Of a stretch of 64,000 nt of DNA, positions 9,639 through 17,651 are shown one piece after another. The notes under the pieces were generated by a model. The model was not told where the DNA came from and searched no databases. It worked only from the letters and a program-made list of their open reading frames with translations. The position numbers were made by a program, and so were the translations under genes. Positions within the stretch are counted from its first letter, which is position 1. Each line of letters opens with the position of its first letter. The stretch covers positions 1,240,001 through 1,304,000 of the forward strand of contig NZ_JANTYU010000001.1 of NCBI RefSeq assembly GCF_024806835.1, given 5' to 3'. This stretch comes from Xanthomonas sp. 3793 (GTDB lineage: Bacteria > Pseudomonadota > Gammaproteobacteria > Xanthomonadales > Xanthomonadaceae).

Positions 9639-9793
9639 TGCACCCGGCACGCGGGCCGTCGGCGTGCCGGCACCACGCTAACGGCAGTGCCCGCTTCTGC
9701 AGCCGCCGTGCCACCTCCGTTGGCAAGCATCCGGCAGCGCCCGTCCCCCGAAATTGTGCGAGCGCACTATGCAGTTTCGACGCACACGTTGTA

Positions 9794-9814
9794 TGGTCAT
9801 CAGGAATTGGTCAT
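9794..9814. promoter_or_regulatory. TGGTCAT direct repeat upstream of the GH125 gene
   Basis: Two exact TGGTCAT heptamers lie at 9794-9800 and 9808-9814, with a 14-base period. They are in the 272-base gap between GH4 and GH125, about 100 bases before the GH125 start. Direct repeats of this form are used by GntR-type regulators such as NagQ, though the NagQ consensus in xanthomonads has a different heptamer and spacing. Operator function is a guess. Confidence 0.25.
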
Positions 9815-9910
9815 GCATAGGTCTCATCGCCCAGGCTGCCGTCTTGCAGCCGCCAGCGCGGGGAGAACCATCGTGCGGATCGCAGGTTGAACCCATGGAG
9901 TCTTGAGGTC

Positions 9911-11374
9911 ATGCATACCCGCCGCGACATTCTTCAGCTGCTCGGCGCCAGCGCCGGTGCCGGCCTGCTGGCCAGTGCCCTGCCTGCCTTCGCGGCCGCG
10001 CCCGCTGCCGGCGCCTCCACGGCCGCCGGTGCCTTCGTCAGCAAGCGCCCGCCCAAGGCCCAGCGCCGCTTCGTCAGCAAGGCGGTCGAGCAGCAGATCG
10101 TGCGGATCAAGGCACAGATCGCCGACCCCGAGCTGGCCTGGCTGTTCGAGAACTGCTACCCGAACACGCTGGACACCACGGTGGAAACCGGCACCCGCAA
10201 CGGCAAGCCGGACACCTTCGTCATCACCGGCGACATCCATGCGATGTGGCTGCGCGACTCCTCCGCGCAGGTGCATCCGTACGTGCCGCTGGCCAGGCGC
10301 GACCCCGCGTTGCGACGCATGTTCCATGGCCTGATCCAGCGCCAGGCCGCGTGCATCCGGCTGGACCCGTATGCCAACGCCTTCCTGCCCGACGGCCAGA
10401 CCCAGCGCCTGAAGTGGTCGCTCAACGACATCACCGAGATGAAGCCCGGCGTGGGCGAGCGCAAGTGGGAGGTGGATTCGCTGTGCTACCCGATCCGCAT
10501 CGCGCACGAATACTGGCGCGCCACCGGCGATGCCGCACCGTTCGACGACGACTGGCGCGCGGCGATGCACGTGGTGGTCAAGACCTTCCGCGAGCAGCAG
10601 CGCAAGGACAACCGTGGTCCGTACGTGTTCCAGCGTCCCTCCCCGCTAGCCACCGAAACCCTGGTACTGGAGGGCTACGGCCAGCCGACCAAACCCAACG
10701 GCATGATCCACTCGATGTTCCGTCCCTCCGACGACGCCTGCGTATTTCCGCTGTTCGTGCCGGCCAACCTGTTTGCGGTGACCTCGCTACGCCAATTGGC
10801 AACGATGAGCACCGCACTGCATCGCGATGCCGCGTTTGCCGCCGAGTGCACCGCCCTGGCCGATGAGGTGGACACCGCAACGCGCCAGTTCGGCCAACTG
10901 CGCGACAGCGACGGCCAGGCGTACTGGGCCTTCGAAGTGGACGGCTTCGGCAACCAGTTGTTCATCGACGATGCCAACGCCCCCGGCCTGCTTAGTCTGG
11001 CCTACCTGGGTTGCTGCGACCGGCGCGACCCGGTGTTCCTGCGCACCCGCCAGCTCGCCTGGAGCGAACGCAACCCGTATTTTTCGCGCGGCAAGGCGGC
11101 CGAAGGCGTGGGCAGCCCGCATAGCGGCATGGGCACCATCTGGCCGATGTCCATCGTGCAATACGCGTTGGTCAGCGACGACGATGCGCAGCTGCGCCAA
11201 TGCCTGCAGTGGCTCAAGACCACCCACGCCGGCACCGGCTTCATGCACGAGGCGTTCGACAAGGACACCCCGAGCACCTTCACCCGCGACTGGTTCGCCT
11301 GGGCCAACACCTTGTTCGGCGAACTGATCATCGACCTGCACCAACGCAAACCCCAGTTGCTGCGCAGCGCCTGA
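9911..11374 (+). CDS. nixJ: GH125 exo-alpha-1,6-mannosidase (NixJ-like)
   Basis: This 487-residue GH125 enzyme removes alpha-1,6-linked mannose. In X. campestris NixJ does this after the xylose has been removed by NixI. The ATG at 9911 follows a good ribosome binding site (TTGAGG). Residues 3-25 form a twin-arginine signal (HTRRDILQLLGASAGAG), so the enzyme is expected in the periplasm. Family motifs include TGDIHAMWLRDSSAQVHPY near residue 105, SLNDITEMKPG, WEVDSLCYPIRIA, and SPHSGMGTIWPMSI towards the end. The length is normal for the family and the gene is intact. A hairpin repeat at 11405-11450 separates it from the GH92 gene, so expression of the two may be uneven. Family very confident; symbol by homology and context. 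Confidence 0.9.
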   Translation: MHTRRDILQLLGASAGAGLLASALPAFAAAPAAGASTAAGAFVSKRPPKAQRRFVSKAVEQQIVRIKAQIADPELAWLFENCYPNTLDTTVETGTRNGKPDTFVITGDIHAMWLRDSSAQVHPYVPLARRDPALRRMFHGLIQRQAACIRLDPYANAFLPDGQTQRLKWSLNDITEMKPGVGERKWEVDSLCYPIRIAHEYWRATGDAAPFDDDWRAAMHVVVKTFREQQRKDNRGPYVFQRPSPLATETLVLEGYGQPTKPNGMIHSMFRPSDDACVFPLFVPANLFAVTSLRQLATMSTALHRDAAFAAECTALADEVDTATRQFGQLRDSDGQAYWAFEVDGFGNQLFIDDANAPGLLSLAYLGCCDRRDPVFLRTRQLAWSERNPYFSRGKAAEGVGSPHSGMGTIWPMSIVQYALVSDDDAQLRQCLQWLKTTHAGTGFMHEAFDKDTPSTFTRDWFAWANTLFGELIIDLHQRKPQLLRSA

Positions 11375-11404
11375 TTCCCCACCGGAAGGGCACAGCGTTC
11401 GACG

Positions 11405-11450
11405 CTTCCCTTCTCCCGCCGGGAGAAGGTGCCCGAAGGGCGGATGAGGG
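11405..11450 (+). repeat. Xanthomonas-type intergenic hairpin repeat, copy 1
   Basis: The arms CCTTCTCCCG (11409-11418) and CGGGAGAAGG (11420-11429) flank a single base. The conserved tail GTGCCCGAAGGGCGGATGAG follows. The same unit recurs at 13975, 18861 and, inverted, at 51849. It lies between the GH125 and GH92 genes and could act as a terminator or mRNA-stabilising hairpin. Confidence 0.85.
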
Positions 11451-11488
11451 TGCCCCGGCATCGGCCCGCACATTCAGAGACCACACAC

Positions 11489-13831
11489 ATGGCAACACGA
11501 CGCGGTTTTCTCCAAGGCGCCATCGCCGCAGCATTGTTCGGCAGCGTAGGCCTGCCCGGCGCAGCCCGCGCACGCGCCGGCAATTACGCGCTGCCGGCCG
11601 ATGCGCGCGTGCGCGCCGACCTCACCCGTCACGTGGACGTCTTCATCGGCACCGGCGGCCATGGCCACACCTTCCCCGGCGCGACCTTGCCGTTCGGCAT
11701 GGTGCAGCTGAGCCCGGACACCTATAACGCGGTATGGGATTCGTGCTCGGGCTACCACGAATCCGACGGCTCGATCATGGGCTTTTCGCACACGCATCTG
11801 TCCGGCACCGGCATCGGCGACATGCTGGATTTCCTGCTGGTACCCGCCACCGGCGAGGTGAAGCTGGTGCCCGGCCCACTGGACGACCCGGATGCCGGTT
11901 ACCGCTCGCGCTACGACCACAGCGACGAAGCCGCCTCGCCGGGCTATTACCGCGTGCGGCTCAAGGACAGCGGCGTGCATGCCGAACTCACCGCCACTGC
12001 GCGCGCAGGCCTGCATCGCTATCACTTCCCCAAGGGCAAACCGGCGCACGTACTGCTGGACCTGTGCCACGGCATGCAGGACAAACCCGGCATCCCCACC
12101 CGCGTCAGCGATGCGCAGCTGCGTGTGGTCGACGAGCGCACCCTCACCGGTGGCCGGCGCGTCTACCAATGGGCGCAGGGCCGCTACATCTATTTCGCCC
12201 TGCGGCTGTCGCGGCCGTTCAAACAGGTGCAGCTGTACAACGAAGACCAGCCGCTGGCCGCCGGCACGCGCAGCGCCGATGGCGTGCATCTCAAGGCCGC
12301 ACTGCACTTCCCCGATGCCTCCGATGCGCCACTGCTGATCAAGGTCGGCATCTCCGCCGTCAGCGCCGACAATGCACTGGCCAACCTCGACGCCGAGCTG
12401 CCGGACTTCGACTTTTCCCGCGTGCATGCGCAAGCGGTGGCCACCTGGGAGAAGGAGCTGGCACGTGTGCGCATCGACAGCGATGACGACGCGCAACGCC
12501 GCATCTTCTACACCGGCCTGTATCACAGCCTGCTGGCGCCCACGCTGTTCAGCGACGTGGACAACCGTTACCGCGGCATGGACCTGCAGATCCACACCGC
12601 ACCCAAGGGCTACAACAACTACAGCACCTACTCGTTGTGGGACACCTACCGCGCCGCGCATCCGCTGCTCACCCTGGTACAACCCGAGCGCGTTCCCGAC
12701 CTGGTGCAGTGCCTGGTCCGCGGCGCCAACGAATGCCCGGACGGCGTGGGCATCTGGCCGCTGCAAGGCGTGGAGACCGGCTGCATGATCGGCTACCACT
12801 CCGCCGTCGTGCTGGCCGAAGCGCACGCCAAGGGCTTTACCGGAATCGACTACGCCGCGGCGTGGCCGGCCTACCGCAAACGTGCGATGGACGACACCAC
12901 GCACGGCCTGGGGTACTACCGCAAGCTTGGCTACATCCCCGCCGACAAGGTGGACGAAGCGGTCAGCCGCACCCTGGAATACGCCTATGACGACTGGGCC
13001 TGCGCGCACCTGGCGCAGGCTGCCGGCGCCACCGACGATGCACGCGCGCTGCGCGCACGCTCGCGCAACTACCGCAATGTTTTCAACCGCGACAGCGGCT
13101 TCGTGCAGGCGCGCCTGGAAGACGGCAGCTGGGCCAAACCATTCGACCCGCGCGGCATGGGCCACATCGCCAAATGGCGCGACTTCACCGAATCCAACGC
13201 CTGGCAGGCCACCTTCCTCAACCAGCACGACCTGTACGGTTACATGGATTTGTACGGCGGCCGCGACGGTTTCGTCGCCAAGCTGGACGAACTGTTTTCC
13301 ACCAGCTCCGAACTGCCGGCCGATGCGCCGCCGGATATCGACGGCCTGGTCGGCCAGTACGCGCACGGCAACGAGCCCAGCCATCATGTGGCCTATCTGT
13401 TCGCCTACGCCGGCCAGCCGTACAAGACCCAGGCGATGGTGCGCCGCTTGCTGCGCGAGCAATACCATGACGCGCGTAATGGCCTGTCCGGCAACGAAGA
13501 CTGCGGGCAGATGAGCGCCTGGTTCGTGCTCAGTGCGCTCGGGCTGTATGCGGTGGACCCGGTCAGCGGCAACTACGTGCTCGGCAGCCCATTGTTCGAG
13601 CGCGCCACGCTGGACGTGGGCAACGGCCGCACACTGCGCATCGTGACCAAGGACAACAGCGCGCAGAACGTCTATGTGCAGTCGCTGACCTTCAACGGCA
13701 AATCGCTCACCCGCGCCTGGCTACGTCACACCGAGCTGGCTGCCGGCGGCACGCTGGAATTTGCGATGGGACCCAAGCCGAACCCGGCCTTCGGCGCAGA
13801 CAAGAAGGATCTGCCACCGTCGTTCGCGTAA
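11489..13831 (+). CDS. nixK: GH92 alpha-mannosidase (NixK-like)
   Basis: GH92 enzymes are calcium-dependent exo-alpha-mannosidases. In X. campestris NixK removes the alpha-1,3-mannose and must act before NixI and NixJ. The protein has 780 residues. ATG at 11489 opens a twin-arginine signal (MATRRGFLQGAIAAALFGS), so it is probably exported folded to the periplasm. Family motifs are complete: HVDVFIGTGGHGHTFPGA with LPFGMVQLSPD, GFSHTHLSGTG, GNEPSHHVAYLFAYAGQP and GNEDCGQMSAWFVLSALG, which carries the acid Glu. No frameshift is seen. It is flanked on both sides by copies of the intergenic hairpin repeat. Confidence 0.92.
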   Translation: MATRRGFLQGAIAAALFGSVGLPGAARARAGNYALPADARVRADLTRHVDVFIGTGGHGHTFPGATLPFGMVQLSPDTYNAVWDSCSGYHESDGSIMGFSHTHLSGTGIGDMLDFLLVPATGEVKLVPGPLDDPDAGYRSRYDHSDEAASPGYYRVRLKDSGVHAELTATARAGLHRYHFPKGKPAHVLLDLCHGMQDKPGIPTRVSDAQLRVVDERTLTGGRRVYQWAQGRYIYFALRLSRPFKQVQLYNEDQPLAAGTRSADGVHLKAALHFPDASDAPLLIKVGISAVSADNALANLDAELPDFDFSRVHAQAVATWEKELARVRIDSDDDAQRRIFYTGLYHSLLAPTLFSDVDNRYRGMDLQIHTAPKGYNNYSTYSLWDTYRAAHPLLTLVQPERVPDLVQCLVRGANECPDGVGIWPLQGVETGCMIGYHSAVVLAEAHAKGFTGIDYAAAWPAYRKRAMDDTTHGLGYYRKLGYIPADKVDEAVSRTLEYAYDDWACAHLAQAAGATDDARALRARSRNYRNVFNRDSGFVQARLEDGSWAKPFDPRGMGHIAKWRDFTESNAWQATFLNQHDLYGYMDLYGGRDGFVAKLDELFSTSSELPADAPPDIDGLVGQYAHGNEPSHHVAYLFAYAGQPYKTQAMVRRLLREQYHDARNGLSGNEDCGQMSAWFVLSALGLYAVDPVSGNYVLGSPLFERATLDVGNGRTLRIVTKDNSAQNVYVQSLTFNGKSLTRAWLRHTELAAGGTLEFAMGPKPNPAFGADKKDLPPSFA

Positions 13832-13974
13832 TGCCGGTACGTCGCTTGCGCGAGCGGCGCGTTCGCTTCTTGCTGCGCGAATGGGGAACGTCCTTCCCCG
13901 CTCACGCAAAAACAAGGATCGCTTGTTTATTCGCGAGTGGAAGTTGCTTTCTGATTCCGCAGGCGGGGATTGCT

Positions 13975-14023
13975 CTTCCCTTCTCCCGCAAGCGGGAGAA
14001 GGTGCCCGCAGGGCGGATGAGGG
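13975..14023 (+). repeat. Xanthomonas-type intergenic hairpin repeat, copy 2
   Basis: The arms CCTTCTCCCGC (13979-13989) and GCGGGAGAAGG (13992-14002) form an 11-base-pair stem with a two-base loop. The tail GTGCCCGCAGGGCGGATGAG follows. It lies in the gap between GH92 and the second GH35, about 65 bases before that start codon. It is the same family as copies 1, 3 and 4. Confidence 0.85.
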
Positions 14024-14088
14024 CAGAACGCAAACACGGCCGCCTGCCATCCACCCGCACCACCGGCCCCACCTACATCGAGACCTCC

Positions 14089-15924
14089 ATGCTGCGTACC
14101 ACTCTTGCCCCCCTGGTTCTGGCCCTGGCGCTCGCGCTGCCCGCCTCCGCTGCTACGCCCGAGTCCTGGCCCGCCTTCGGCACCCAGGGCACGCAGTTCG
14201 TGCGCGATGGCAAGCCGTATCAGATCCTCTCCGGCGCCATCCATTTCCAGCGCATTCCACGCGCTTACTGGAAGGACCGCCTGCAAAAAGCGCGCGCACT
14301 CGGCCTGAACACCGTGGAGACCTACGTGTTCTGGAATCTGGTCGAACCGCAGCAAGGCCAGTTCGATTTTTCCGGCAACAACGATGTGGCCGCCTTCGTG
14401 CGCGAAGCCGCCGCGCAAGGCCTCAACGTCATCCTGCGCCCCGGCCCCTACGCCTGCGCCGAATGGGAAGCCGGCGGTTATCCGGCGTGGTTGTTCGGCA
14501 AGGACAACATCCGCGTGCGCAGCCGCGACCCGCGCTTTCTCGGCGCCAGCCAGGCATACCTGGATGCGGTGGCAACACAGGTGCAACCGCTGCTCAACCA
14601 CAACGGCGGCCCGATCATCGCAGTGCAGGTGGAGAACGAATACGGCTCCTACGATGACGACCACGCCTACATGGCCGACAACCGCGCCATGTTCGTCAAG
14701 GCCGGCTTCGACAAGGCGCTGCTGTTCACCTCGGACGGCGCGGACATGCTCGCCAATGGCACCCTGCCCGACACCCTGGCAGTGGTGAATTTCGCGCCAG
14801 GCGAGGCGAAGAGCGCGTTCGACAAGTTGATCAAGTTCCGCCCCGAGCAACCGCGCATGGTCGGCGAATACTGGGCCGGCTGGTTCGATCATTGGGGCGC
14901 GCCGCACGCCAGCACCGATGCCAAACAGCAGACCGAAGAACTGGAATGGATCCTGCGCCAGGGCCACTCGGCCAACCTCTACATGTTCATCGGCGGCACC
15001 AGCTTCGGCTTCATGAATGGCGCCAATTTCCAGGGCAATCCCAGCGACCATTACGCGCCGCAGACCACCAGCTACGATTACGACGCCATCCTCGACGAAG
15101 CCGGCCAGCCCACGCCCAAGTTCGCGCTGATGCGCGATGCCATCGCCCGGGTCACCGGCGTGCAGCCGCCCGCATTGCCGGCACCGATCGCCATGGCCGC
15201 ACTGCCGCAAACCCAGTTACGCGAATCCGCCTCGCTGTGGGACAACCTGCCCGCACCGATCGCCATCGACACCCCGCAGCCGATGGAGCACTTCGGCCAG
15301 GACTACGGCTACATCCTCTACCGCACCACCATCACCGGCCCGCGCAAGGGTTCGCTGTATCTGGGCGAGGTGCGCGATGTGGCGCGGGTGTACGTCGATC
15401 AGAAGCCGGTCGGCAGCGTCGAACGCCGGCTGCAGCAGGTCGCCACCGACGTGGACATTCCCGCCGGCCAACACACCCTGGATGTCCTGGTCGAAAACAG
15501 CGGCCGCATCAACTACGGCCCACGCATGGCCGACGGCCGCGCCGGCCTGGTCGACCCGGTACTGCTGGACAACCGGCAGCTCACCGGCTGGCAGGCCTTC
15601 CCGCTGCCGATGCGCTCGCCCGACAGCCTCCACGGCTGGACCCGCAAGCCCGTGCAAGGCCCCGCCTTCCACCGCGGCAACCTGCGCATCGGCACGCCCA
15701 CCGACACTTACCTGGACATGCGCGCCTTCGGCAAGGGCATCGCCTGGGCCAACGGCGTCAACCTGGGCCGCCACTGGAAGATCGGCCCGCAAACGGCGCT
15801 GTATTTCCCCGCCCCGTTCCAGCGCAAGGGCGACAACAGCGTGGTGGTGTTCGACCTGGACAGCACCGCCAAACCCGGCGTGCGCGGCCTGAAACAGCAG
15901 GTGTGGCTCAAGCCGGAGCAGTGA
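14089..15924 (+). CDS. nixL: GH35 beta-galactosidase (NixL-like)
   Basis: This 611-residue exported GH35 enzyme is expected to remove beta-linked galactose from the antenna of complex plant N-glycans; in X. campestris the GH35 of the cluster is NixL. It has a conventional Sec signal peptide (LAPLVLALALALPASA), unlike the twin-arginine signals of its neighbours. The barrel motifs are canonical: LSGAIHFQRIPRAYW, YVFWNLVEPQQGQFDF, RPGPYACAEWEAGGYPAWL and QVENEYGSY, with the acid/base Glu at residue 184. The nucleophile is expected at Glu260 in GEYWAGWFDHWG. The start is ATG at 14089; the longer in-frame extension to 13831 runs through the hairpin repeat and is not coding. Confidence 0.9.
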   Translation: MLRTTLAPLVLALALALPASAATPESWPAFGTQGTQFVRDGKPYQILSGAIHFQRIPRAYWKDRLQKARALGLNTVETYVFWNLVEPQQGQFDFSGNNDVAAFVREAAAQGLNVILRPGPYACAEWEAGGYPAWLFGKDNIRVRSRDPRFLGASQAYLDAVATQVQPLLNHNGGPIIAVQVENEYGSYDDDHAYMADNRAMFVKAGFDKALLFTSDGADMLANGTLPDTLAVVNFAPGEAKSAFDKLIKFRPEQPRMVGEYWAGWFDHWGAPHASTDAKQQTEELEWILRQGHSANLYMFIGGTSFGFMNGANFQGNPSDHYAPQTTSYDYDAILDEAGQPTPKFALMRDAIARVTGVQPPALPAPIAMAALPQTQLRESASLWDNLPAPIAIDTPQPMEHFGQDYGYILYRTTITGPRKGSLYLGEVRDVARVYVDQKPVGSVERRLQQVATDVDIPAGQHTLDVLVENSGRINYGPRMADGRAGLVDPVLLDNRQLTGWQAFPLPMRSPDSLHGWTRKPVQGPAFHRGNLRIGTPTDTYLDMRAFGKGIAWANGVNLGRHWKIGPQTALYFPAPFQRKGDNSVVVFDLDSTAKPGVRGLKQQVWLKPEQ

Positions 15925-15977
15925 TCGCTGCACCGTCGCGCAGGCCGTGAAGGTGGTACGCGACTGCAATGCTCAAG

Positions 15978-16000
15978 CCCCTCTCCCTTTGCGAGAGGGG
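15978..16000 (+). terminator. Hairpin after nixL
   Basis: The arms CCCCTCTC (15978-15985) and GAGAGGGG (15993-16000) form an eight-base-pair stem with a seven-base loop. The sequence TTGAGGTGAGGGTAC follows. It is 53 bases after the nixL stop and could end the glycosidase transcript. There is no T-run, so it belongs to the repeat-derived hairpins rather than the classical terminators. Confidence 0.5.
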
Positions 16001-16142
16001 TTGAGGTGAGGGTACGAGGCGACCGGCCGGCACCATCGCGCGGCACGCGTCAAACCCATTGTTTCCCTGGAAGCCAACCGCGTGCGCCAGCACTGCCCCA
16101 CTGCGTGATGCGCGTGGTCCCAGGCACACCAAGCCATGCCGC

Positions 16143-16176
16143 CCCGTATCCGCCCCTGCGGGGGCACATTCTCCCG
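16143..16176 (-). repeat. Degenerate inverted copy of the intergenic hairpin repeat
   Basis: The order of elements (CCGTATCCGCCCCTGCGGG, then GGCACATTCTCCCG) matches the inverted repeat at 51849-51891 with scattered changes. It is a decayed relic. Confidence 0.5.
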
Positions 16177-16210
16177 AAAAGCGAAGCGATCAAACCCCAG
16201 CCGCCCTCGA

Positions 16211-16254
16211 CAGAGCCCCTTTCCCGCCGGAACAGAGGTTGAGGTGGGGTACGG
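16211..16254 (+). repeat. Second copy of the GAGGTGGGGTACGG hairpin family
   Basis: The segment AGCCCCTTTCCCGCCGG followed by GAGGTTGAGGTGGGGTACGG resembles the hairpin at 15978-16015. The stem is imperfect, so this is a decayed copy of the same family. Confidence 0.45.
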
Positions 16255-16600
16255 ATCAATCCGCATGGACTGCATGGCCGCATGCAGCCAGCCTGCGCCT
16301 GGCACATCCCCGCGCAAATCCACGGTCCGGCCAACAGCGTTACGGCACGGACACACCCCTCGCCCACCCTGCGCCACCGCCAAACCCACCGCAGGCCAAC
16401 TGCGCGTCAGCCGCCCAGGCTCCCTGCCCTTCAGTCCGTGCCCTCCGCGCCGCTATCTGGAAGTCCGGTGCACCTGTACCGCCTGCTGCCGCCCTGGTAT
16501 CGGGCGGACCATATTCCAGGCAAGATCACCGGCTGACACCGTTACGGGGGCGCTTTGGTTGCTACGTAGACGGCCTGATTGCAGGTTCCAGGAGCGTTGC

Positions 16601-16804
16601 ATGTCGTCGTCCACCGTTGTTGCCGAAGAGTCCACCTCCGTTGCCCCGGAGCATACCCAGCACGCATTTGCCCAGCAGCTTCACAGCAAGCCGATGGACA
16701 GCACCGAAGCGGCGCACACAATGACCTTCCTGTGCCAGACCCAGTCGGCCAAGAAGCCGCAGACGCTGTTGCCGCCGCAGGTCCGCGACGACAACGCGAC
16801 CTGA
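16601..16804 (+). CDS. Hypothetical 67-residue protein
   Basis: A small open frame begins at ATG 16601 with GGAGC upstream and ends TGA at 16804. The product is hydrophilic, with an acidic N-terminal part (VVAEESTSVAPEHTQ) and a basic C-terminal stretch (SAKKPQTLLPPQVRDD). It has a single cysteine and no signal or membrane segment. It is convergent with the RebB-type gene that ends 54 bases downstream. I do not recognise it. The Shine-Dalgarno and non-repetitive composition favour a real gene, but the evidence is modest. Confidence 0.45.
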   Translation: MSSSTVVAEESTSVAPEHTQHAFAQQLHSKPMDSTEAAHTMTFLCQTQSAKKPQTLLPPQVRDDNAT

Positions 16805-16858
16805 GCACACCGAGGACGTGCAGCGGTGGCGGCCGCGTTCGCAAGCCGCCAACGCGCA

Positions 16859-17188
16859 TCAGCTGCCGGACTGGAACGATTTGAGCACGGTGAGCAGGCT
16901 GGTCAGATTGTCGGCCACGCCGGTCTGCGCCACGTGTTCGCTCGCGCCGGCGCACGCCGTGGTATCCACGCTGTAGATCTGCATCACGCCCTGGTCGGTC
17001 GCGGCCTGCGCCAGGGTGTTTTGCTGTTGCTGCGCCGCGACGGCGTTCTGGAACAGGATGCCGCTCGAATGGGCCATGGTCTGGTAGACCGAGCCCAGCG
17101 CGATCGCTGGCGCTTCGCCTACGACCTTGACGTTGGACTGGGTGACGGCATCGGTGATCTGGTCATTGACTGTAGTTGGAATGGCCAT
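16859..17188 (-). CDS. RebB-family R-body protein
   Basis: This 109-residue protein resembles RebB, a building block of R-bodies. R-bodies are coiled, extendable protein ribbons first known from Caedibacter killer symbionts and since found in many proteobacteria. The sequence has the typical opening (AIPTTVNDQITDAVTQSNVK), an alanine-rich middle with QNAVAAQQQQNTLAQAATDQG, and the motif GVMQIYSVDT. The ATG at 17188 has GGAG nine bases upstream. No second reb gene or Reb regulator is seen nearby, whereas R-body operons usually carry several paralogs. It is therefore an orphan within this window. Family confidence is good. Whether it still forms a ribbon cannot be judged. Confidence 0.8.
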   Translation of the reverse strand: MAIPTTVNDQITDAVTQSNVKVVGEAPAIALGSVYQTMAHSSGILFQNAVAAQQQQNTLAQAATDQGVMQIYSVDTTACAGASEHVAQTGVADNLTSLLTVLKSFQSGS

Positions 17189-17245
17189 GCTCGGCTCCGG
17201 GGTGGGCGGAATGCACGGCTTGCGCCCTGACCGTTAATGGCCTGC

Positions 17246-17259
17246 TCGCGACGTCGCGA
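17246..17259. promoter_or_regulatory. Perfect 14-base palindrome upstream of rebB-like gene
   Basis: TCGCGACGTCGCGA is its own reverse complement. It lies 58 bases before the RebB start codon and could be a repressor or activator site. In GC-rich DNA a short CG palindrome can also arise by chance. Confidence 0.3.
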
Positions 17260-17598
17260 TGCACAGACCGGGCTACAACGCACGCGGTGCCCTTCCGATA
17301 ACGGCGCAGGGGCGTATCGCTGAATCGGCGCAATGCAGCTTCGCAATGCACGTCGCAACACCGATGTGCCGTCCAGCCACCAATCGTCGATCGGACCATG
17401 GCGCCAGGCCAGCTCCACCAGCTGCGCCGGCATGAACCTTGCCGTCAACGCACTTGGCCACGTGGCGATCCTGCGGCAGCAGAGACATGCCAACGCCTGT
17501 GGACTTGCTTACCGACCGCCTCGCTGGCGCGCCCGACCAGTTGCCCTTGCCGCACATGGTTGGCAACCGCTGCCACCCAGGATGGTCAAGGCACAGGT

Positions 17599-17631
17599 AT
17601 TCAATAGATGATAAAGAGGTCTCTATTGAAT
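17599..17631. promoter_or_regulatory. AT-rich inverted repeat before the sialidase-like gene
   Basis: The arms ATTCAATAGA (17599-17608) and TCTATTGAAT (17622-17631) are exact reverse complements separated by 13 bases. They end 20 bases before the start codon. The low GC content stands out sharply from the surroundings. It may be an operator or a leader hairpin controlling translation. Confidence 0.45.
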
Positions 17632-17651
17632 CCACACAACACCGGACCCCG

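Larger units (their letters stand above)
15925..16600. other. Repeat-rich intergenic region
   Basis: No gene is recognisable in these 676 bases. The region holds a strong hairpin at 15978-16000, a degenerate inverted copy of the intergenic repeat at 16143-16176, and a second hairpin-family relic at 16211-16254. The remaining frames are proline/arginine-rich by composition and have no family signature. Confidence 0.6.
17189..17651. other. Intergenic region between rebB-like and sialidase-like genes
   Basis: No gene is supported in these 463 bases. The region contains the upstream sides of two divergent genes: a perfect palindrome at 17246-17259 on the rebB side, and an AT-rich inverted repeat at 17599-17631 on the sialidase side. 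Both are listed separately. Confidence 0.6.

Noticed and set aside
13831..14088. N-terminal extension of the second GH35 frame
   Set aside because: It translates the intergenic hairpin repeat; the signal peptide starts at 14089.
17439..17651. N-terminal extension of the sialidase-like frame
   Set aside because: A good signal peptide begins only at 17652, and the extension crosses the AT-rich inverted repeat.
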